Origin: an uncultured bacterium | GTDB lineage: Bacteria > Methylomirabilota > Methylomirabilia > Rokubacteriales > CSP1-6 | DNA length: 23,090 nucleotides | NCBI GenBank assembly: GCA_946479205.1 | Contig: CAMLFJ010000001.1 | Location: forward strand, 1-23,090 | Direction: 5' to 3' | Shown: positions 16,763 through 23,090 of the stretch, piece after piece | Layout of the letters: every line of letters begins with the position of its first letter | Numbering within the stretch: the first letter of the stretch is position 1 | Notes under the pieces: generated by a model | The model's database searches: none | Told to the model about the DNA's origin: nothing | What the model saw: only the letters and a program-made list of their open reading frames with translations | Translations under genes and position numbers: made by a program

Positions 16763-17645
16763 GTGGTTGACCGTGGAAGATTTCGGTTTGGCGGTTGGGC
16801 TTCTTCGCGCCTTCGGCGCTCATCCGACCTGCTTCGCGTGAGGCCATTGGATCCGCGGCGATTGAGTCCCTCGTGATTGGACTCGCTGATGCGTCGTTGC
16901 TGGTGGCCGTGGTGGTGTCGTAGTGCAGGGTGCGGGTGATGCGGAAGCGGTCGCCCGGGATGAAGACGCGGTCGTAGACGATCGGGGTGCCGTCCAGGCC
17001 CACCGAGACACGGTCCGAGCGGAAGGCGGCGACGCCGGGGCGGCAGCCCAGCTCGTGGGCGGCGCGGCGATCGAGCGGCACCGCGGAGACGGTCTCGCGG
17101 GCGGCGGTGATCTCGAGGCCGAGCTTGAAGGTCAGCACCTGGCGGAGCGGCGTCACCGCCAGGTCTGCGCGGGAGACTTCCCGGCCGAGCGCGGCGGGCA
17201 GGTACGAGGTCTGGAAGCTCACCGGCTCGCCGTCCACGAGCCGGAGCCGCTCGAGCACGAACACCTCCGCGTGCTCCGCCAGTCCCAGCGCCTCGGCCAC
17301 GCGCCGGTCGGCGTCCGCGAAATGGCTCCGGAGGAACCGTGTCGCCACGTCCTCGCCCAGGGCCGAGAGGTCCCCGGCGAGCGCGCGGAGTTGCAGGATG
17401 TCGTAGTCGATGGCGGGACGCGCGACGAAGGTCCCGAGGCCGTGCCGGCGGGCGATGAGGCCGTCGCGCTCGAGCAGGTCGAGCGCATGGCGGAGCGTCA
17501 TCAGGGTGACGCCGAACTCTCGAGCGAGGCTGCGCTGATTGTCGAGGCGCTCACCCGGCCCCTGGCCCGACGTGGCGATCCGCTCGCGAAGCGTCTGAGC
17601 GATCTGGTGATACCGCGGCACGCGACTCGCCAAGTGAGCCCCCAC
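16758..17645 (-). CDS. GntR-family (HutC-type) transcriptional regulator
   Basis: The product (295 residues from this GTG) has an N-terminal winged helix (VPRYHQIAQTLRERI, LAREFGVTLMTLRHALDLLERDGLIARRHGLGTFVA, about 9-75) and a UTRA effector domain (about 90-245; VFVLERLRLVDGEPVSFQTSYLP, IVYDRVFIPGDRFRITR). As the first gene it probably controls the operon in response to a small ligand, perhaps an acyl-CoA or amino acid derivative (inference). The start is uncertain: GTG 17645, TTG 17633 and GTG 17621 are all possible; an ATG at 17747 is excluded because it lies inside the -10 box. The last 47 residues (249-295) extend past UTRA with A/T-ending codons unlike the rest, as if intergenic DNA had been read in. 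Confidence 0.88.
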   Translation of the reverse strand: MGAHLASRVPRYHQIAQTLRERIATSGQGPGERLDNQRSLAREFGVTLMTLRHALDLLERDGLIARRHGLGTFVARPAIDYDILQLRALAGDLSALGEDVATRFLRSHFADADRRVAEALGLAEHAEVFVLERLRLVDGEPVSFQTSYLPAALGREVSRADLAVTPLRQVLTFKLGLEITAARETVSAVPLDRRAAHELGCRPGVAAFRSDRVSVGLDGTPIVYDRVFIPGDRFRITRTLHYDTTTATSNDASASPITRDSIAADPMASREAGRMSAEGAKKPNRQTEIFHGQPL

Positions 17646-17652
17646 GCTCGGT

Positions 17653-17662
17653 GTTCTAGAAC
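17653..17662. promoter_or_regulatory. Palindrome GTTCTAGAAC in the gntR leader
   Basis: A perfect 10-bp palindrome lies 7 bp before the GTG at 17645, in the untranslated leader. It contains TAGA as do some HutC-type operators, and could be an autoregulatory site. No second copy was seen in the window. Confidence 0.25.
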
Positions 17663-17723
17663 TCCTGCGGTCGCTCAACGTCCTCGTCGAGCATCGAAAT
17701 CGGGATTCACTCAGGCGCGACAG

Positions 17724-17734
17724 GCAGTTACTGC
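17724..17734. promoter_or_regulatory. Palindrome GCAGTTACTGC near the gntR transcription start
   Basis: A perfect inverted repeat (GCAGT-T-ACTGC) lies 11 bp downstream of the -10 box, that is just after the predicted start of transcription. This is a standard repressor position, so it is the better of the two candidate operators for the GntR protein. Confidence 0.35.
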
Positions 17735-17745
17735 GACCGCCGCCC

Positions 17746-17775
17746 ATTGTAACCGGGCCGCCCTCACGGGGTCAA
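17746..17775 (-). promoter_or_regulatory. Sigma70-like promoter of the gntR-etf-icm-liv operon
   Basis: On the minus strand TTGACC (17775-17770, 5/6) and TACAAT (17751-17746, 5/6) are 18 nt apart. Transcription would begin near 17739, about 95 nt before gntR. The only other plausible start of the operon would be read-through from trpD; the 68-bp gap has just a weak stem-loop without a T-run. Confidence 0.6.
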
Positions 17776-17815
17776 TGGGCTGACTGGGGGGGTACTGGGG
17801 GCGCCTCGGGGAGGC

Positions 17816-18889
17816 TTAGACGGGAGCCTCGGCGCTGAGGCGCTGCGAGAGTGTCACCAGCGCGTCCAGCTTTCCGGCGGCGGCCCCCGAATCGATCGAC
17901 CGGGCGGCCAGCGCTACCCCCTCCTTGAAGTCGCGCGCCTTGCTGCCCGCGACCAGCGCGGCCGCCGCGTTCATCAGCACGATGTCGCGGCGCGGCCCCA
18001 GCTCCCCTCCGAGCACGCGCCGGATGATGTCGGCATTCTCCTGCCGGTCGCCGCCCTGCAGGTCGCCGATGGCGGCCCGCGGCATGCCGAAGTCCTCCGG
18101 GCGCACGCGGGTGGTCCGCACCACCCCCTCATGCACCTCGGCGATGGTGCTCTCGCCGGTGTTCGAGATCTCGTCGAGCCCGTCGGCGCCGTGGACCACG
18201 AACGCGCGGATCGTGCCCAGCTCGGCGAGCGCGCGGGCGAGCAGCTCGGTGAGCGCGGCCGCATAGACCCCAATCACCTGCGCGTTGGCCCCCGCGGGAT
18301 TGGTGAGCGGCCCCAGCATGTTGAAGACGGTGCGCACGCCCATCTCGCGGCGCGCGGCCATCACGTGCTTCATCGCGGTGTGCAGCAGCGGCGCGTACAG
18401 GAAGCCGATCCCCACCTCGTCCACGCAGCGCGCCACCCTGGCCGGGCTCAGCTCGATGTTGATCCCGAGGGTCTCCACGACGTCCGCGGACCCGCAGAGC
18501 GAGGACACCGAGCGGTTGCCGTGCTTGGCCACCTTGACCCCCGCGCCCGCGGCCACGAACGCGGTCGCGGTCGAGACGTTGAACGTGCCGGACGCGTCCC
18601 CCCCGGTCCCGCAGGTGTCGATCAGCATCTCCCGGTCCGTGCCGGTCTGGGCGACATCCGCGCCGCTCGCCCGGACCTTGACCACCTTCTGGCGCATCAC
18701 CTGGGCGAAGCCGATCAGCTCCTCGACCGTCTCGCCCTTCATGCGCAGCCCGGTGAGGAACGCGGCGATCTGGGCGTTGGTGGCCGCGCCCGACATGATC
18801 GCCTCCATCGCGGCGGCGGCTTCGAGCCGGCTCAGATCGCGGCGATCGACGAGCGCGCGCACCGCCTCCGTGATGATGGGACTGGTCAC
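17816..18889 (-). CDS. trpD: Anthranilate phosphoribosyltransferase
   Basis: This 357-residue enzyme joins anthranilate to PRPP in tryptophan synthesis. Seen: the PRPP loop CGTGGD (93-98) followed by ASGTFNVSTA, KHGNRSVSS (122-130), MLGPLTNPAG (191-200) and the metal-binding HGADGLDE (233-240). The N-terminal helices and the full length fit TrpD; the stretch 74-88 before the PRPP loop is slightly longer than in many relatives. The GTG start (18889) shares GTGA with the stop of the hybrid kinase, so trpD is translated behind a sensor gene and not in a trp operon. No other trp gene is present in the window. Confidence 0.96.
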   Translation of the reverse strand: MTSPIITEAVRALVDRRDLSRLEAAAAMEAIMSGAATNAQIAAFLTGLRMKGETVEELIGFAQVMRQKVVKVRASGADVAQTGTDREMLIDTCGTGGDASGTFNVSTATAFVAAGAGVKVAKHGNRSVSSLCGSADVVETLGINIELSPARVARCVDEVGIGFLYAPLLHTAMKHVMAARREMGVRTVFNMLGPLTNPAGANAQVIGVYAAALTELLARALAELGTIRAFVVHGADGLDEISNTGESTIAEVHEGVVRTTRVRPEDFGMPRAAIGDLQGGDRQENADIIRRVLGGELGPRRDIVLMNAAAALVAGSKARDFKEGVALAARSIDSGAAAGKLDALVTLSQRLSAEAPV

Positions 18890-21800
18890 GGCCGGCCGAG
18901 CCCCGCCCGGAGCGCGGTCAGCGCGCGCAGGACGTCCTGGATCTGGAGCGGCTTGGCCAGGACCAGGTCCACGCCGCGCGTGGACAGATCCTCCGGTGCC
19001 ACCTCCACCCCGAATCCGCTCATCATCACCACCGGCACCCCCGGCGCCCGATCCTTGACCGCGCGCGCCACCTGCCAGCCCGTCATGCCGGGCATCGCCA
19101 GGTCCGTGAAGACCACGTCGAACCGCTCGGCCCCGAGCCGGCCCATCGCCTCCTGGCCGCTCCGCACCGTCACCGCGGTGTGGCCCGTGGTGGTCAGGAT
19201 GTCCGCCACCACCTCGCCGACCTCCTGCTCGTCGTCCACCACCAGGCAGTGCAGCGAGACCAGCGCGGCGGCCGCCGCCGCGGGCGGCGGAGTCGCCTCC
19301 CCCACCGAGCCCGAGACCGCCACCGGGAACAGCAGGCGGAAGATCGTGCCGCGGCCCTCTTCGCTCTCGACCGTGATCCGCCCGTTGTGGCGCTGGAGAA
19401 TACCATAGGCCATCGAGAGGCCGAGACCGGTGCCCTTGGGCCCCTTGGTGGTGAAGAACGGGTCGAAGATCTTCTCGCGGACGTGCTCGGGAATGCCCGT
19501 CCCGGTGTCGCGCACCTCGACCTGCACCTGCCCGTCGGTGACCTCGGTCCGCAGGGTGAGCGTCCCGCCCTTCGGCATCGCGTCGACCGCATTGAGCACC
19601 AGATTGGTGAAGGCCTCGCGCAGCTCGGCCGGGTCGCCCGCCACCGGCGGCAGCCCCTCGGCCAGATCGGTCTCCACCTGGATCTCACCCCCGGTCCGGC
19701 GGCGGTCCTGCCGCCAGATCGACTCGGTGGTCTCGAGGACCTGCTGGACCACCTGGTTCAGGTCGACCTCGACCGCCGGCTGGTCGCGCCGGATGCCGGT
19801 GAAGTCCTGCAGCCGGCGCACGGTGCGGGCGCCGTCCAGCGCCGCCCGCTCGATGACCTTGAGCCACTGGCGCAGCTTGACGTCCTGGATGCGCTCGAGC
19901 AGGAGCTGCGAGCGGCCCAGGATGGAGGCGAGCAGGTTGTTGAAATCGTGGGCCACCCCCGAGGCCATCTCGCCGAGGGCGCGCAGCTTCTCGGTGCGCA
20001 CGAGCTGGTCCTGGGCCGCGCCGAGCTCCCCGAGGGCCCGCGTGCGCTCCTCGTACAGGCGCGCGCTCCGGAGCATGAGGGCGACGAGCTGGGCGATGTT
20101 GACGAGGAGCCGCTCGTCCGCCTCGGTGAACGCGCGGTCCTGGCTGCGCAGCAGCAACAGCCCGATCGCGCGGTCGCCCGCGGTCATCGGCACGATGAGG
20201 ACGTGCGGCATGTCCATCGCGTTGGCGACCGGCGCCACCCCGTGCCGCCGGCACTCGGCGAGGTAGTCCGAGCTCCGGATCGGCCGACCGCTCCTGAGCA
20301 CGGTCGTGGTGAGGCCCGCCTGATCGAGGGAGTAGGAGTGGGGCTCCTCGTCGTCGCACCGGCGCCCGTCCCGCACGCGCAGCACCACGTTCAGCCGATC
20401 GTGCTCCTCGTCCAGCAGTACGGCCGACATGTGCCGGACGTCCAGGACGCGCGGCACCTGCTGGTGCAGCGTGTCCAGGATCCCGGCCTGGTCGAGCTGA
20501 CCGGTGACCGCGCGAGACAGCTCGTGGAGGACCGAAAGCTCCCGCACCCGACGCTGGTTGTCCTGGAAGAGGCGCGCGTTCTGCAAGGCCACGCCCGCCT
20601 GGCTCGCCACCGCCTCCATCAGCCGGCGCTCCGCGTCCGAGATCTCGCGGACCTTCTCCCACCAGTTGGCGGAGAACCCGCCGATCATCTGCTCCTGCGC
20701 GAAGATCGGCACGAAGAGGTGCGTGCGGACCGGCGCGTGGCGACGTATCTCGTCGGGGAGGCGTGGATCGCGGGTTCCGTCGATGGAGATGACCGCGTGC
20801 CGCTGCTCGGCCGCCTCCCGGTAGAACTCGTGCTCCCGGATCGAGAGCCGCAGGCCGCGGAGCGCGTCGAGGCGATCCGCCGGGACGTGGTAGCCGGCCA
20901 GCGGCGTCATCCACTCCCCGTCCTCCCCCAGCAGCCACATACCGGTGCTGTCCGCCCCGAGCCCGTGCGCCACGTGCCGCAGGAACTGGCGCGTCAGGGT
21001 ATCCACGTCGAGGGTCGAGGCGAGCGTCTGGCCCACCCCGAGGAGGGTCTCGGTCTCCTGGAGCTTGAGCTCGGTCTGCCGGGCCAGCTCCGCGTTTTCC
21101 ATGCCGAGGCCGACCTGGGCGGCCACGCCCTCGAGGAGCCGCACCTCCGACTCCCCGAACTCGCGCCCGGTCTGCCACCAGACCAGGAACAGCGCGCCCA
21201 CCGGCTCGCCCCGCACGGTGGTGGGGGCGAAGAGCACGGAGTGCGGTGGGATGCCCTCGAGCACCCCGCGGGCGAAGCGGGGATCCGCGAGCGCGTCCGA
21301 GGACCACGTGGCGCGCCCCTCCCGCCACACCTGGGCCATCGCGGGGTACTGCTCGAGGACGAAGGGCCGACTCAGGAAATGCTCGAGCAGGTGCTTGGGC
21401 ACGTGGTAGCCCGCGGTCGGCAGGAGCATCTGGTGCTTCGGGTCGAGGCTGTAGACACCGACCATGTCGGCGCCGAACGCGAGGGCCACCTCACGCGCCA
21501 CCGTGCGCATGACGTGATCGGTCGATTCCGGCTGCGAGAGGGCGCGGCCGACGGACAGCAGGGCCGTCGTTTCTCGCAGGCGCTCCTGCACCTGGGTATA
21601 GAGCTGCGCGTTGGCCAGCGAGAGCGCGAGTTGACCCGCGATGGCCATGGCCAGGTCCACTTGCCAGGGCTCGAAAGGCGTCGCCCGCTCAGTGTGGTCG
21701 AGGCCCATGACCCCGATCACCTCGTCCTGCCGGATGAGCGGGACCGTCATGGTCGACTTCAACTGGAAGACGTCCACCCACTCCGCCGGGATCAGGTCGC

Positions 21801-23090
21801 TCACCGCGGTGTCGTTCACGATCACGGGGCGCCGCGTCTCCACCGTGCGCGTGTGCAGCGGCGGGCGCATCGGCAGCGACGCGGTCAGGCGACGGAAGCG
21901 GGCCCACGCCTCGGGATCCTGGTGACCGTCGGCGAACTGGGACATGAGCGGCACCGGCCGGCCATCGACCCAGCGCTGGATGGAACACCGATCGACCCGG
22001 CACACCTGGGCGATCTTCCTGGTGACCTCGCGCAGCAGCCGCTTCGAGTCCAGCGTGGAGTTCAGGATCTCGGCCACCTCGAGCAGCGCGCTGCTCTCCT
22101 CGAGCCGGCCGCGGGTCTCGCCGTAGAGCCCCGCGTTGCGAATGGCCACGCCCGCCTGGGCCACGAAGCTCTCGAGGAGCTGCTCGTCGTCGGGACCCAG
22201 CCGGATCGGCTCGCGCCCGTTGAGGGAGAGCACCCCCAGCAGTGTCTCGCGGAGGACGATCGGCACGGCCAGGAGGCTGGTGATACCGTGGGAGGCCGCC
22301 CACTCCCGGGACTTCAATTTCGGGTCCTGCGCGACGTCCTCTACCTCGAGGGGCTGGCGATGGAGGGCTACCCAGCCCGCGCCGCCCTCGCCGTACTCGA
22401 CGGTCCTGGAAGGAACGTCGTCGGCCATCGGATCGGACGCGGCGCGGAACTCCAGCGTGCGGGTCGCGTCGTTCGCCACCCAGATGCTCGCCAGCGGTAC
22501 CGCGATCAGCTCGGCCGCCGCCTCTGCGATCGCGCGCAGCACCTCGTCCATGTCCAGCGAGGACGACACGATGTGCGCCAGGCGGGTCAAGCTGCGCAAG
22601 CGCGCCGCGCGCACGTCCAGGGCCTTGTAGAGCCGCGCGTTCTCGAGGGCGACCGCGATCTGGTTCGCGAACGCGGAGAGATACTCGACCTCGCGGTTGG
22701 CGAACACCTGCCCCGCGGGGCGATACACCACGAGGGCGCCCTGCAGATGCTCCCGCACGAGGGGCACCGCGAGGATGGATCGGCCGCCGATCTCCTCGAT
22801 CCAGCGCCGCGACTCCGGGCGGAGCTGGATGCGGGAATCGTGCAGCACGTCGGCCGTCCACACCGGGGCGCGCTCGCTCAGGGCGCGGCCGACCACGCCC
22901 TCGTAGGGGTCGAGCGGCTGCGCGCGTTCGGTCAGCGGGCCGGAGAATGGCCCCTGGCCGGACACCAGCCGCAGGGGGCCGCCCGCTTCCTCCTGCAGCC
23001 AGATGGCGATGTCGAGCTTCCCGAGTGATTCGTGGGCCTGGGTGGCGACGATCTCGAGCACCCGGGCCTCGTCGAGCGTGGACACCAGCA
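18886..23090 (-). CDS. Multi-GAF hybrid histidine kinase with receiver domain (N-terminus outside window)
   Basis: 1401 codons are visible, still open at the right edge. Numbering from the GTG at 23085: six GAF domains in a row (about 1-155, 165-322, 333-495, 505-665, 678-838, 850-1010), each ending in a VALxNARLY-like helix; then a HisKA domain with phospho-acceptor His1046 in [10 protein letters not shown], an HATPase ([10 protein letters not shown] 1161-1170, DTGTGIPE 1193-1200, [14 protein letters not shown] 1218-1224), an Ala/Pro linker and a receiver domain (DDE 1284-1286, phospho-acceptor Asp1328, Ser1356, Lys1378). No membrane segment is visible, so it is likely a cytoplasmic sensor in the visible part. 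GAF1 lacks its beginning, so the true start lies beyond 23090. The ligand is unknown. Confidence 0.93.
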   Translation of the reverse strand, partial: LVSTLDEARVLEIVATQAHESLGKLDIAIWLQEEAGGPLRLVSGQGPFSGPLTERAQPLDPYEGVVGRALSERAPVWTADVLHDSRIQLRPESRRWIEEIGGRSILAVPLVREHLQGALVVYRPAGQVFANREVEYLSAFANQIAVALENARLYKALDVRAARLRSLTRLAHIVSSSLDMDEVLRAIAEAAAELIAVPLASIWVANDATRTLEFRAASDPMADDVPSRTVEYGEGGAGWVALHRQPLEVEDVAQDPKLKSREWAASHGITSLLAVPIVLRETLLGVLSLNGREPIRLGPDDEQLLESFVAQAGVAIRNAGLYGETRGRLEESSALLEVAEILNSTLDSKRLLREVTRKIAQVCRVDRCSIQRWVDGRPVPLMSQFADGHQDPEAWARFRRLTASLPMRPPLHTRTVETRRPVIVNDTAVSDLIPAEWVDVFQLKSTMTVPLIRQDEVIGVMGLDHTERATPFEPWQVDLAMAIAGQLALSLANAQLYTQVQERLRETTALLSVGRALSQPESTDHVMRTVAREVALAFGADMVGVYSLDPKHQMLLPTAGYHVPKHLLEHFLSRPFVLEQYPAMAQVWREGRATWSSDALADPRFARGVLEGIPPHSVLFAPTTVRGEPVGALFLVWWQTGREFGESEVRLLEGVAAQVGLGMENAELARQTELKLQETETLLGVGQTLASTLDVDTLTRQFLRHVAHGLGADSTGMWLLGEDGEWMTPLAGYHVPADRLDALRGLRLSIREHEFYREAAEQRHAVISIDGTRDPRLPDEIRRHAPVRTHLFVPIFAQEQMIGGFSANWWEKVREISDAERRLMEAVASQAGVALQNARLFQDNQRRVRELSVLHELSRAVTGQLDQAGILDTLHQQVPRVLDVRHMSAVLLDEEHDRLNVVLRVRDGRRCDDEEPHSYSLDQAGLTTTVLRSGRPIRSSDYLAECRRHGVAPVANAMDMPHVLIVPMTAGDRAIGLLLLRSQDRAFTEADERLLVNIAQLVALMLRSARLYEERTRALGELGAAQDQLVRTEKLRALGEMASGVAHDFNNLLASILGRSQLLLERIQDVKLRQWLKVIERAALDGARTVRRLQDFTGIRRDQPAVEVDLNQVVQQVLETTESIWRQDRRRTGGEIQVETDLAEGLPPVAGDPAELREAFTNLVLNAVDAMPKGGTLTLRTEVTDGQVQVEVRDTGTGIPEHVREKIFDPFFTTKGPKGTGLGLSMAYGILQRHNGRITVESEEGRGTIFRLLFPVAVSGSVGEATPPPAAAAAALVSLHCLVVDDEQEVGEVVADILTTTGHTAVTVRSGQEAMGRLGAERFDVVFTDLAMPGMTGWQVARAVKDRAPGVPVVMMSGFGVEVAPEDLSTRGVDLVLAKPLQIQDVLRALTALRAGLGRP

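Noticed and set aside
17646..17747. GntR start at ATG 17747
   Set aside because: This ATG is part of the predicted -10 box, and the extra 34 residues are Arg/Ser/Cys-rich with no similarity to a GntR N-terminus.
17803..17815. Stem-loop GCCTC-GGG-GAGGC after trpD as a terminator
   Set aside because: Only 5 bp of stem and no T-run follow on the minus strand; too weak to call.
19180..23028. A 1282-codon open frame on the plus strand opposite the hybrid kinase
   Set aside because: It is the antisense of a gene with clear motifs; long antisense frames are expected at this GC content, and the product shows no domain.

Overview
The window is a very GC-rich bacterial chromosome segment with strong G/C preference at third codon positions, many GTG starts and overlapping start/stop codons. 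All genes but one lie on the minus strand. The gene content (Liv-type ABC importers with a signal-peptide binding protein, acyl-CoA dehydrogenases, a class II ETF pair and a large GAF-rich hybrid kinase) suggests an uncultured Gram-negative heterotroph. Candidatus Rokubacteria/Methylomirabilota or a deltaproteobacterial lineage would fit, but this is an impression and there is no rRNA or phylogenetic marker to prove it.

Layout, read in the direction of transcription (right to left). (1) 23090-17816: a hybrid histidine kinase with at least six GAF domains, entering from outside the window, overlaps trpD by 4 bp. (2) 17775-3351: a good sigma70-type promoter precedes a GntR/HutC-type regulator, followed by a tightly packed set on the same strand: etfB, etfA, acyl-CoA dehydrogenase, a B12-dependent acyl-CoA mutase large subunit, a branched-chain aminotransferase, a HIT protein, the mutase B12-binding subunit, a second acyl-CoA dehydrogenase, a crotonase-fold protein, then livG, livF, livK, livH and livM. 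(3) 3367-2939: one isolated plus-strand gene for a small secreted Cys-containing protein, tail-to-tail with livM. (4) 2945-1: a second promoter drives an acyl-CoA ligase (fadD-like), a second livG and the start of a second LivH-type permease. This second cluster continues beyond the left edge.

The large operon reads as a branched-chain amino acid or carboxylate uptake and acyl-CoA module: import (Liv), transamination (BCAT), acyl-CoA dehydrogenation with electrons passed to ETF, hydration or isomerisation, and B12 carbon-skeleton rearrangement. The most notable point is that the mutase large subunit, which would normally be annotated as methylmalonyl-CoA mutase, carries Phe85 and Gln203 where methylmalonyl-CoA mutases have Tyr and Arg. 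This is the pattern of isobutyryl-CoA mutase. With a 134-residue B12 subunit (IcmB size) and a BCAT in the same operon, it suggests interconversion of valine-derived isobutyryl-CoA with n-butyryl-CoA. No branched-chain ketoacid dehydrogenase and no mutase G-protein chaperone is present in the window.

Between etfB, etfA and the following acyl-CoA dehydrogenase there is a near-identical 67-bp element (65/67) with a 10-bp GC hairpin, present twice, plus a fragment of one end before etfB. The copy before the dehydrogenase follows a perfect 11-bp stem that spans the etfA stop codon and carries a consensus Shine-Dalgarno sequence. A different, REP-like nested palindrome separates livK from livH. 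No rRNA, tRNA, CRISPR array or insertion sequence was seen, and no stretch over 300 bp lacks a gene.
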